A DNA stretch of 64,000 nt from CAWAMR01 sp963783095 (GTDB lineage Bacteria; Planctomycetota; Planctomycetia; Gemmatales; Gemmataceae): the NCBI GenBank assembly GCA_963783095.1, contig CAWAMR010000007.1, positions 280,414 to 344,413 of the forward strand. The letters run 5' to 3'. The notes beneath the pieces are model-generated. The model had not been told where the DNA came from and did not search any database. It was given only the letters and a program-made list of their open reading frames with translations. Each line of letters starts with the position of its first letter. Position 1 is the first letter of the stretch. Position numbers and translations under genes: made by a program. Shown here piece after piece: positions 27,241 to 35,446 of the stretch.

Positions 27241-28191
27241 ATGATTCATGATCCTCGTACCCCGGTTCCGATCGCCGCCTGGAGAAGTCTGCTAGTCATG
27301 TCGGAAGAATCATTGCTCATTCACGGGCCTGATTGGCCTGCGGAACTTGTGGAGCCGGTGGCGCAGTTGGGCAAACCCACTGCTATCTTCCGCACGTCCC
27401 CCAATCACGCCCAGCGCCGCACTTTTGTTGGCCTTGCCATGATCCTCGGGGGCATCGTGGCGAATTACCTGTACTGGGTAGAATTCGCCGGTCCACCTAT
27501 CCCGGAACATTTTCTGATTCTGTTGCTGTTCGGCGCTCCGCTTTCGGGATGTGCCCTGATTTACACGGCCTGGCGCGATCGAGGTTTATGGGTGCTCGTC
27601 TATCCGATGGGCATCCTCCGCTGGCAGCGGGGCCTGGTCGTTTCCTTCCCCTGGTCCGAGATTGAATCGATTTCCTTTATTCGGGTGACGCGCTGCGAAA
27701 CCTTGAAAGGGAAAATCTCAAAGGAGGGCGATCGTCTGACTGCCTGGCTCCCTTGGGACCAGACGGGGTCGAAAGTTCTGGGAGCATACATGCAGCTTGC
27801 GCGATTCGATGGAACGACCGCGATCCTGCCGACGGCCCTAAGTGAGTTCGACGAACTGAATCGACTCGTCCAGGAAGAGCATTTCCGGGCATCGTGGACG
27901 AGAGCCTGGTCGGAGTTCATTGCAGGAAAAGAGTTGGAATTCGGCGATTGGATGCTCAGTTTACGCGGACTCTGGAAAAACGACGACCGGCTCAAGTGGA
28001 AGGACTTTCAACTCGCCAGCGTGGACAGCGGAAAAATCGTCATTCGTGCGCACGGCAAATGGCGGCCGTGGGCCGAAAGCCCACTTTACCAGTTGCCCAA
28101 TCCTCATCTGTTCCTGGCCATCATTGAAATGGGACCACCCCCGAGATCGGAACAAAACGCCGCGGAAATCTCCGACAAAGCAGCCCGTTGA
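27241..28191 (+). CDS. Hypothetical membrane protein, possibly DUF6585-like
   Basis: About 316 aa with two helices near the N-terminus (FVGLAMILGGIVANYLYWVE and FLILLLFGAPLSGCALIYTA) and a soluble PH-like C-terminal part (LWVLVYPMGILRWQRGLVV, FPWSEIESISFIRVTRC). This plan, two helices followed by YPMG/W-EI beta-rich domain, resembles DUF6585 proteins; function unknown. Starts at 27241 or 27298 are possible; 27241 is used here. Confidence 0.6.
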   Translation: MIHDPRTPVPIAAWRSLLVMSEESLLIHGPDWPAELVEPVAQLGKPTAIFRTSPNHAQRRTFVGLAMILGGIVANYLYWVEFAGPPIPEHFLILLLFGAPLSGCALIYTAWRDRGLWVLVYPMGILRWQRGLVVSFPWSEIESISFIRVTRCETLKGKISKEGDRLTAWLPWDQTGSKVLGAYMQLARFDGTTAILPTALSEFDELNRLVQEEHFRASWTRAWSEFIAGKELEFGDWMLSLRGLWKNDDRLKWKDFQLASVDSGKIVIRAHGKWRPWAESPLYQLPNPHLFLAIIEMGPPPRSEQNAAEISDKAAR

Positions 28192-28368
28192 CGAGTCGTT
28201 GGATGGCAACTGAATTCTTGCGCTTGCACCCCATAGACTCAACAAATCAAATTCGTTTCTTGTATCATTTTGTATCATTTTGTTCACTCTCTCTGGCATT
28301 TTCGCGATCATGAATAATGATGCGTGCGCCGAAAGTGTCCGCGTTTGTGCAGAACTTCCGTCGTGTCC

Positions 28369-28779
28369 TCATTGGACCGGGGGCTTTTCCGTGCGGTCCG
28401 GAATGTGTTGAGGATCTGTGGGACCGGCCGGGAGCATGGCACGACTCTGAAGAAGTCGAAGGATGCCAAAAGCAGCTTTCATGTCGCCGTGTTTCTGTTT
28501 GTCTTCCAGCATCGCCACGAGCACCTCGATGGCTTTGGGAATCAAGGAACGCAGCCGATCGATTGCCCCGTTCCAGACTTCCGCACGTCTTTGATTCAAT
28601 TCGGCCTTAAATACCGGATCATCGAGCCGCCATCGGGTAACGGTAACGCGAGTGACGCCGACTAACGCCGCAGTTTCACGGTCATTGTTGCCCTGAACCA
28701 GGCTGTCGATGGCATTTAGTTGAGCCAGCGATAATTCCGGGATTTGTTGTTCGCTGTTGTCGATTGCAGTGCTACCCAT
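28369..28779 (-). CDS. HTH protein resembling terminase small subunit
   Basis: 136 aa. ELSLAQLNAIDSLVQGNNDR and ETAALVGVTRVTVTRWRLDD form a helix-turn-helix like that of phage terminase small subunits and their planctomycete relatives, followed by helices rich in charge (AIEVLVAMLEDKQKHGDMKA). No other phage gene is nearby, so it is probably a stand-alone DNA-binding protein. Confidence 0.6.
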   Translation of the reverse strand: MGSTAIDNSEQQIPELSLAQLNAIDSLVQGNNDRETAALVGVTRVTVTRWRLDDPVFKAELNQRRAEVWNGAIDRLRSLIPKAIEVLVAMLEDKQKHGDMKAAFGILRLLQSRAMLPAGPTDPQHIPDRTEKPPVQ

Positions 28780-29079
28780 GATTCATTCTCCTTTGGCAAC
28801 TCGCATCCCTCGTTCTTGTAGGGATGAAGTCGAGCAAGGCTGTTGACGGCCCCAGGAACTGAATTTATTTCCACATATATAATGTACTGTATATTTGTCC
28901 AATTAGGCAAGAGGAAATGTTTCAAAATAATGAAAAAAGATTTGGCTTGAGCAACCGGTTGCCATGATCGAGCGTGACAAGTTCGGATATAAATCGCGAA
29001 GTCCACTTGTCCGGCATCAAACCGTCAAGTCTAATGATTCTCATTCGCGTGCCGCATTTGATCCTTGAGGTAAGCAACC
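28780..29079. other. Intergenic region without a recognised gene
   Basis: 300 bp between divergent genes. It contains an AT-rich stretch (28861-28930, CATATATAATGTACTGTATA) that could hold promoters. No ORF, repeat or RNA structure was recognised. Confidence 0.4.
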
Positions 29080-30318
29080 ATGCCCAAGACGATTGCTATT
29101 TGCGTGATTTTGGGTCTCTCGTCCATCGGACTTGGAGATGAGCCGAAAACCGCTGGATTTTTCGTCGATCGAGCGATCGAGAACTTCGAGAAGGGAGACT
29201 CCAAGAAAGCCATTGAGGATCTTACCGAAGCCATCCGACTCGATCCCAAATATCCTTCCGTTTACTTCAACAGAGGTTTCGTCTACCAATCCATCAAGAA
29301 CTGGGACGAAGCCATTAAGGATTACACGGAAGCGATTCGACTCGATCCCAAATTCACCGGCAACTTCTTCAACCGGGGCATGGTTTACCGCGAGAAGAAA
29401 GAATTCGAGAAAGCCGTCAAAGACTTCACCGACGCGATTCGGCTCTCTCCCTTGCTGAGCGATGCCTTCAATAATCGAGGTTTGGTATACCGCGACAAGA
29501 AGGATTTCGAGAAAGCTCTCAAAGACTTCACAGAAGCAATTCGGCTCGATCCCGAGGTCGCCGCGCCCTACCACAATCGGGGCCTGGTGTGGTCACACAA
29601 GAAGGATTTCGACAAAGCGATCAAAGACTATACTGAGGCCATCAAACTCGATCCCAATCTTGCCGACGCCTATTCGGACAGAGGATTAGCCTACTTCGAC
29701 AGTAATATCAGGAATGTCGATAAGGCAATCAAAGAATACACAGAAGCCATTCGACTCGATTCCAAGCGTGCCGCATTTTACAACAACAGAGGATTGGCGT
29801 ACGTCTCCAAGAAAGAATTGGATGCGGGCATCAAGGATTACACCAAGGCTATTGCCCTTGATCCCAAAGACGCCGTTCCGTTCGGTAACCGAGGCAATGC
29901 CTATTCAAGCAAGAACGATTTCGACAAAGCGATCAGAGACTACAACGAAGCAATCCGACTCGATCCAAAAGACCCAGACAACTTTTGCAACCGAGCGATT
30001 GCCCATAAGCAAAAGGGAAATTACGACAAAGCCTTCGGAGATTTCAACGAGGCGATCCGACTCGATCCGAAAAATGCCAAGTCCTACTATAATCGCGGGG
30101 TGGCGCGCTTCGAAAAGGATGATTTTGACCGAGCCATCAAGGATTACACCGAGGCCATTCGGTTCGACCCCACGGACGCCAACTCCTACTACAATCGTGG
30201 CGCAGCGTACTTTTACAAGAAGGATTTTGGCAAGGCGCTCAAAGATCACGCTGAGGCCGTTCGCCTCAATCCCGAGTTGAAAAAACTACCGGACTACACG
30301 CAAGAGATCAAGAAATAA
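29080..30318 (+). CDS. Secreted TPR-repeat protein
   Basis: 412 aa: signal peptide (MPKTIAICVILGLSSIGLGD) followed by about eleven 34-35-residue TPRs, each with the consensus YNRG-AY--KKDFDKAIKDYT and EAIRLDPK. The frame is intact. Repeats are highly alike in DNA as well (EAIRLDP codons recur every 102-105 bp), showing recent duplication. It is probably a periplasmic scaffold for protein-protein contacts; partner unknown. Confidence 0.85.
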   Translation: MPKTIAICVILGLSSIGLGDEPKTAGFFVDRAIENFEKGDSKKAIEDLTEAIRLDPKYPSVYFNRGFVYQSIKNWDEAIKDYTEAIRLDPKFTGNFFNRGMVYREKKEFEKAVKDFTDAIRLSPLLSDAFNNRGLVYRDKKDFEKALKDFTEAIRLDPEVAAPYHNRGLVWSHKKDFDKAIKDYTEAIKLDPNLADAYSDRGLAYFDSNIRNVDKAIKEYTEAIRLDSKRAAFYNNRGLAYVSKKELDAGIKDYTKAIALDPKDAVPFGNRGNAYSSKNDFDKAIRDYNEAIRLDPKDPDNFCNRAIAHKQKGNYDKAFGDFNEAIRLDPKNAKSYYNRGVARFEKDDFDRAIKDYTEAIRFDPTDANSYYNRGAAYFYKKDFGKALKDHAEAVRLNPELKKLPDYTQEIKK

Positions 30319-30391
30319 GAAATGGAAGGGCTGCACCCCAGATGTACCAAATCAGTGCAAACTCAACTCTTGGCAGTCCCTCCCTCGACGC

Positions 30392-30824
30392 TCAAGGAGA
30401 TATGCTGGTGAACACTCCGAAAATTGCAAAATCCGAAGGGTTTGTGGTCAAGATGGAGAGAATCCCGGACTGCAGGTACGTGGCGGCGAGAAGCGTATCG
30501 AGTAGTCGCTTGCGACCGAGAGCGAATTGATTTAGCCAGACAAGAAACTGTCGGATCGCGTCGTTGGTGGGAAAGACCTGCATAACTTCTCTTGCTGTCC
30601 ACCATTGCTCGGCAAGCTGGTTTGCAGATGTCATACCCATGCGCCTTACTAAAACGGCGGGAATCGGTCACGATATGAATGAACTCGGCAAGCACTTGCG
30701 GTGCGAGCGCCAAGGAGTCGCCGGCCGCAATCAGTCGAGCCAATGATGCTCTCGCCGCAACGTGATCCGTGTGCTCAGCGACTTCCGCCGCCACGAGGAT
30801 TCCCGTATCAATTCCATGAATCAT
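30392..30824 (-). CDS. PIN-domain ribonuclease toxin (VapC-like), frameshifted
   Basis: About 144 aa. MIHGIDTGILVAAEVAEHTD has the first acidic site; LALAPQVLAEFIHIVTDSRR contains the conserved Glu; across a shift near 30640, FALGRKRLLDTLLAATYLQS has the third acidic position and ILTTNPSDFAIFG ends the fold. VapC-type toxins cleave RNA. The start overlaps the antitoxin stop by 4 bp (ATGA). Confidence 0.7.
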
Positions 30825-31048
30825 TTGCGCCCTTCAAGCATCTCACCGAGGATGTCGTCATTGGCAGTCAAGGGGCACACCACCGAGCCCAAGCTCACGA
30901 CTGGAATATCCATGACACTATGCTTTCCACGCCGAGCGACTTCGTTCGCAACCACGGTTACTTCTTCCCCCTCCGCAAAGCCGGCACCTGCTGGAAGCAC
31001 AACGACGCCGTTTTGTACGCGACCTTTGACTACCATGATTTGCTCCAT
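30821..31048 (-). CDS. Antitoxin upstream of PIN toxin
   Basis: 75 aa: MEQIMVVKGRVQNGVVVLPA and GAGFAEGEEVTVVANEVARR is the short beta-strand AbrB/AF2212-like fold used by antitoxins; the acidic tail (DDILGEMLEGRK) would wrap the toxin. Start 31048 gives the compact domain; an in-frame start at 31069 is possible. Confidence 0.65.
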   Translation of the reverse strand: MEQIMVVKGRVQNGVVVLPAGAGFAEGEEVTVVANEVARRGKHSVMDIPVVSLGSVVCPLTANDDILGEMLEGRK

Positions 31049-31089
31049 TGAGGCGATTTCTCCGCACACGATGACCGTTGCTGTTGTGC

Positions 31090-31356
31090 TTATTGATTAA
31101 TTGAATAAAACAATGCCCCATCGAGTTGCTTTAGCCAAGCCAAGACTTCACCCAGCGACTTACCCTGCTCCGGGTTCTTTCGTGCCGCTTCGCGCCGTCG
31201 TTCCAGTTCTTCGCGGGAAAAAGGCGAGTGCGGGCATTTGACGGGTGTGAACACACCAATCACGGTCCCCGCGTCGTTGACGAATTGCACGGGGCCATTG
31301 GCTTCTTCAAGTCGTTTTGTTATTTCTGAATTGGCTAGAATTTGAGTCACGATCAT
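31090..31356 (-). CDS. Small antitoxin-like protein
   Basis: 88 aa, MIVTQILANSEITKRLEEAN, then FVNDAGTVIGVFTPVKCPHS and FSREELERRREAARKNPEQG. Short proteins of this kind (GxFxP-C---FS-EE-E-RR) occur in planctomycetes and cyanobacteria and are often called antitoxins without proof. Here it lies 41 bp before the antitoxin-toxin pair, so it may form a three-gene unit. Confidence 0.5.
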   Translation of the reverse strand: MIVTQILANSEITKRLEEANGPVQFVNDAGTVIGVFTPVKCPHSPFSREELERRREAARKNPEQGKSLGEVLAWLKQLDGALFYSINQ

Positions 31357-31374
31357 TCTCCTTGCGCTAAAAAA

Positions 31375-32792
31375 TCACGCCAGAATCTTTTTGATCACTT
31401 CACCATGAACATCGGTCAATCGCCGATCGATTCCATTATGGCGCACGGTCAGCCTTTCGTGGTTGATTCCCATGAGATGCAAGATAGTGGCATGGATGTC
31501 GTAAGAATAAATCTTGTCATCGCCGGCCCGCCACGACCATTCATCGCTTTCTCCATAAGCGACGCCGGGTTTGATGCCGGCCCCTGCCAGCCAGGCCACC
31601 GATGTGCCTGCGTTATGATCGCGTCCGGTCGCACCTTGAGTAAAAGGCTGCCTGCCGAATTCCGTTGACCAGATAACCAGCGTGTCCGCGAGAAGCCCCG
31701 TGGTTTTCAAATCTTTCAACAACGCTGCTACTGGCTGATCGACCTGCCGGGCGATGGACGGCAATTCCTTGATAATGTCCGAGTGATTATCCCAGTTATT
31801 GCTCGGCCCTCCTGCTCCACTCCAGACCTGAACGAAGCGCACGCCTCGTTCGAGCATTCGTCGAGCCAGCAAACAGCGCCGGCCGAAATCCGCAGTAATC
31901 GAGTTATCGAGGCCGTAGCGCCGGTGAGTATCCTTCGTTTCCCTGGAAAGATCGAGGGTTTCGGGAGCATGTTGCTGCATCCGGGCAGCAAGCTCATAAC
32001 TGGCGATGCGCGCCTCCAGACGCGAATCGCCGGGATGGGCTTCGGCATGCCGGCGATTCAGTTGAGCAAGAAATTCGCCCCCTTCCCGATCGGCTTCCGG
32101 CGTCACGAATTTCACTTTGGCGGACGGCTTCAGGTCTGCAATGGGTGGGTCGGCGCTGGTGTTCAGAATGGTTCCTTGATGGGCGACCGGCAGAAAACCG
32201 GAAGCGAAATTCCCTTTTTGGTTGTACGGCAGCCCGCGCCATCCGGGAGAACGATGAATGTCGGCAGATTATCTCCCAGTTTTCCCAGACCGTAGGACAA
32301 CCACGCGCCCAAACAGGGGAAGCCGGGCTGAATGAAGCCGGTATTCATCATGTAGCTGGCGGGGCCGTGCACATTGGACTTCGACGCCACACCCATCAGA
32401 AACGCCAGGTCATCGACGCAGCCTGCAATATGCGGAAAGACGCTACTGACCCATCGACCACATTTACCATGTTGTTTGAAAGGAAAGGGACTTTTCATTA
32501 ACTTGCCCGGAACGCTTGTTACTCCTTCCACTTTCTCTTCGCCACCCGGTTGGAAGGGTTGATCGTGACGTTTTTCGAGTTCGGGTTTATAGTCGAATGT
32601 GTCAGGCTGCGAGACGCCGCCATTCATGAACAGTTGAATGACTCGTTTTACTTTGGCCTTGTGATGCAAGCCGCCGTTGAGTTCCGGTTTGGGCAAATCG
32701 GCACTGAATCCCGTCTCGGCGAGAAGTTGTGCGAGAGCAATGCCGCCAAGACCACCACCGGCTTGCCAGAGAAATTCACGGCGGGTTGCCAT
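31375..32792 (-). CDS. DUF1501 protein with Tat leader, frameshifted
   Basis: About 472 aa. Twin-arginine leader MATRREFLWQAGGGLGGIAL; RVIQLFMNGGVSQPDTFDYK and MGVASKSNVHGPASYMMNTG are hallmarks of DUF1501, an alkaline-phosphatase-like family expanded in planctomycetes. A shift near 32165 (YGKRDFRFRFSAG region) joins KFVTPEADREGGEFLAQLNR. The C-terminal half has WDNHSDIIKELPSIARQVDQ, VIWSTEFGRQPFTQGATGRD and HNAGTSVAWLAGAG. Normally paired with a DUF1549/DUF1553 cytochrome protein, which is not adjacent here. Confidence 0.85.
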
Positions 32793-32856
32793 CGGATCGC
32801 CCCTCTCTCAATCGATTGGTTCAGTCAATCAATGTAGATTGTAACCGGATCGGGCC

Positions 32857-32881
32857 GGGAGGGCGAGGCTCCTGCCGAGCC
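32857..32881. repeat. Half copy of GGGAGGGCGAGGCTC repeat (family E)
   Basis: GGGAGGGCGAGGCTCCTGCC followed by GAGCC. The same sequence forms both arms of the inverted repeat at 53209-53276; only one arm is present here, between DUF1501 and the patatin gene. Confidence 0.6.
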
Positions 32882-33003
32882 AGGGGCGGTTTCCAGCCTT
32901 CACGTTTCATGTTCGAGATTCATTGCATGCTCATCAAGAACGCTTTACAATCCAATTCACGCCCGAACCACGATTTTGCAAGTCCCATCCGAAGGATCTG
33001 AAC

Positions 33004-34240
33004 ATGGCCGTTTTCGATCTCGCATTTCGCGGCGGCGGCGTCAAAGGGATCGCCTACATCGGTGCTCTGAAACGCTTGGAGTCCGAGAAACACGCCGTTC
33101 GTCGCATGATCGGTTCATCGGTCGGTGCCATCTTCGCAACCGGATTGGCTGCCGGCTACTCCGTCGCGGAAATGGAACATCTCGTGACCGAGAAGAACAA
33201 AGACGGAAAACTTCCATTCGCCGATTTCATGGCAACACCGATGATCGATGAGGATATGCTCGGCCCGCGAACCGGCATTCTCGTCGGCGTGACGCGGCGA
33301 CTCTTTCTCGGCGGCTACAAATTCGACTCTGAGGGCGTATTGAAGCTTGGCCTCGATGTATTGCCGGCCCTACCCATCGAGAAGAGCGCTCGTTCCCGTT
33401 GTCGAACGATTAGTTCCGAAACTGACCAAAATTGGCGGCGAACATGCCGCTGCGGTTGCCAAGAAAGTCATTTCCCTGCTCCAGTACGGCGTGGCGTGCA
33501 GCGATGCCCCCTTGCGAGAATGGCTGGAAAAGAAGGTTCTCACGAACAAGGAACTCGGTCTGACCCCGACCATGACGCTGAAGAAGTTTCACGATGAGAT
33601 CAGCCTGAAAAAATCGCAGCAACTCTCGATCGTCGCCACCAACACCTCGGATCAAGAACTTCTCGTTCTCAATCACCTGACAGCTCCCGATCTGCCTTTG
33701 ATCGAAGCCGTGCGGATGTCGATTGGGATACCCTTTTTGTGGCGCGAAGTCTCCTGGAAGGAAGCATGGGGGAATTATGGTCGTCGCCCCAACGATGTCC
33801 CAAAAACGGGCAAGCTGATCGTGGATGGCGGAGTGCTGTCGAATTTTCCATTGCGTTTCTTCCTCGACCCGCTCCACTCCGAGAAAAACGGAATCCTGGG
33901 CGTGCCGCCCGTTCCGCCCAATGGAGTCGCGGAAAAGGATGTTCGCCCCGTTGGCTTATTCTTCGACCAGCAAAGTCCCGTCAATGCGGAAGAGCTGCCG
34001 GCGCGATGGTACGACGACTTGCCAATCATGGGTACTGCTTCCCGGCTGCTCGACACAATGCTGGACACCTGGGACAAGGATGGTCTTCGTCACTTCGGTG
34101 TGAAGCGCAAGGCCGTGGTCTGTGAAATCGGCACCAGGGGATACGATTTTATGGACTTCGAGATGAGCAAGGAAAGGGTGGATACTCTTATTTCCCGAGG
34201 AGAGTGCGCGATGGCCGCGTTCCTCGGCAAGAATAAATAG
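33004..34240 (+). CDS. Patatin-like phospholipase, frameshifted
   Basis: About 412 aa. Oxyanion loop FRGGGVKGIAYIGAL, nucleophile elbow IGSSVGAIFATGLAAG (GxSxG), and after a shift near 33375 the catalytic Asp in LIVDGGVLSNFPLRFF (DGG). The Ser-Asp dyad is complete, so the protein should hydrolyse acyl lipids if the shift is a sequencing error. Start 33004 begins the domain (MAVFDLAFRGGGVKG). Confidence 0.82.
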
Positions 34241-34360
34241 AATGGAGTCGCCCGCTTAGAAAAACGGGGCGCGGAATTCGGGACGCGGGGCGCGGGAAAT
34301 GCAATGACGTTGTCTTTTCGCCCGCCCCGCATCTCGCATCCCGTTCCTTCGGAGAAGTCA

Positions 34361-35212
34361 ATGACCGACCGAACTCTATCGATCGAAGGGATTGCTGTAC
34401 CACGATTCCTGTATGGCACTGCCTGGAAGGAAGATGAAACGCAACGTCTTACCGAGCTTGCATTGCAACAGGGTTTCCGCGGTATCGATACCGCAAACCA
34501 ACGTCGGCACTACCACGAGGCAGCGGTGGGACTGGGCATTTCATCCGCCATCAAACGCGGAGTGATCGCACGCGACGACCTTTTCCTGCAAACCAAGTTT
34601 ACGTTCCGGGACGGGCAGGATCATCGCCTCCCTTACGATCCGAAGGCGGATATCCCGAAGCAAGTCGAGCAATCGTTCGCCAGCTCACTCGAACACCTCG
34701 GCACCGACAGAATCGACTCCTATGTCTTGCATGGACCGAGCCACGCATCGGGCTGGGTCTGGCCGACTGGGATGCCTGGCGCGCCATGGAATCCCTTCAG
34801 AACAGCGGCAAAACGCCGCTTTCTCGGCATCAGCAACGTAACGCTGGAACAGCTTCAAGGTCTATGCAAGAAAGCACGCGTTCTTCCTCGATTTGTCCAG
34901 AACCGGTGCTACGCCGTTCGAGGTTGGGATCGCGCTGTCAGGGAGTTCTGCAGCGCCAATCAACTGGTTTACCAGGGCTTTTCACTGCTCACCGCAAACC
35001 GTCAGGAGATAGCGCATCCGGAGTTTATCAGGATTGCTAAACGGCATGGTCGAAGTCCCAGTCAAATGGTGTTCCGTTTCGCCTTGGAGGTTGGGATGAT
35101 TCCGCTGACCGGTACAACCAGTCCGGCACACATGCGCGATGATCTCGACATCTTCGATTTCCAACTCGATTTGGAGGAAGTGGAGTGGATCGACAGGCTG
35201 GCGGGAACGTAA
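34361..35212 (+). CDS. Aldo/keto reductase, with compensating frameshifts
   Basis: 283 aa, NAD(P)H-dependent barrel. RFLYGTAWKEDETQRL, GFRGIDTANQRRHYHEAAVG (catalytic Asp, Tyr region) and LFLQTKFTFRDG (catalytic Lys) are visible. Between about 34745 and 34815 the frame leaves and returns: the alternative frame reads GLGLADWDAWRAMESLQNSG, the expected family sequence. GGAGAAG lies before the ATG. Confidence 0.8.
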   Translation: MTDRTLSIEGIAVPRFLYGTAWKEDETQRLTELALQQGFRGIDTANQRRHYHEAAVGLGISSAIKRGVIARDDLFLQTKFTFRDGQDHRLPYDPKADIPKQVEQSFASSLEHLGTDRIDSYVLHGPSHASGWVWPTGMPGAPWNPFRTAAKRRFLGISNVTLEQLQGLCKKARVLPRFVQNRCYAVRGWDRAVREFCSANQLVYQGFSLLTANRQEIAHPEFIRIAKRHGRSPSQMVFRFALEVGMIPLTGTTSPAHMRDDLDIFDFQLDLEEVEWIDRLAGT

Positions 35213-35295
35213 CGCGACTCCCGCCAACTCACTGCCAGTTGACCGACAACCAGCGGTAAAGATCGATCACCCAGCTTGTTCAGGCTTGTTGGCGG

Positions 35296-35400
35296 TCAAT
35301 TCAGCGTGAATGCCGTCTTGCAACCGGCACAGATTGCTGCGCTGCCGGCCAGCGAAGATCGATAAGAGATCTTTCGATTGCAGAAAGGACATCGGCACAG
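35296..35400 (-). CDS. Possible zinc-ribbon microprotein or remnant
   Basis: A short frame reads LLCRCPFCNRKISYRSSLAG and then SAAICAGCKTAFTLN-stop: two CxxC pairs in the spacing of small planctomycete zinc ribbons. No ATG is visible in frame; a TTG start is possible, or a frameshift. It follows the large TPR gene, which itself has an MJ0042-type ribbon, by about 50 bp on the same strand. Confidence 0.35.
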   Translation of the reverse strand: MCRCPFCNRKISYRSSLAGSAAICAGCKTAFTLN

Positions 35401-35446
35401 CAATCGCAGGTTCTATCAGGAGTTCTAATTGAGCATCGTCTTCCGG

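Noticed and set aside
29200..30280. Periodic repeats at about 102-bp spacing taken as a direct-repeat array
   Set aside because: They are TPR coding repeats in one intact frame.
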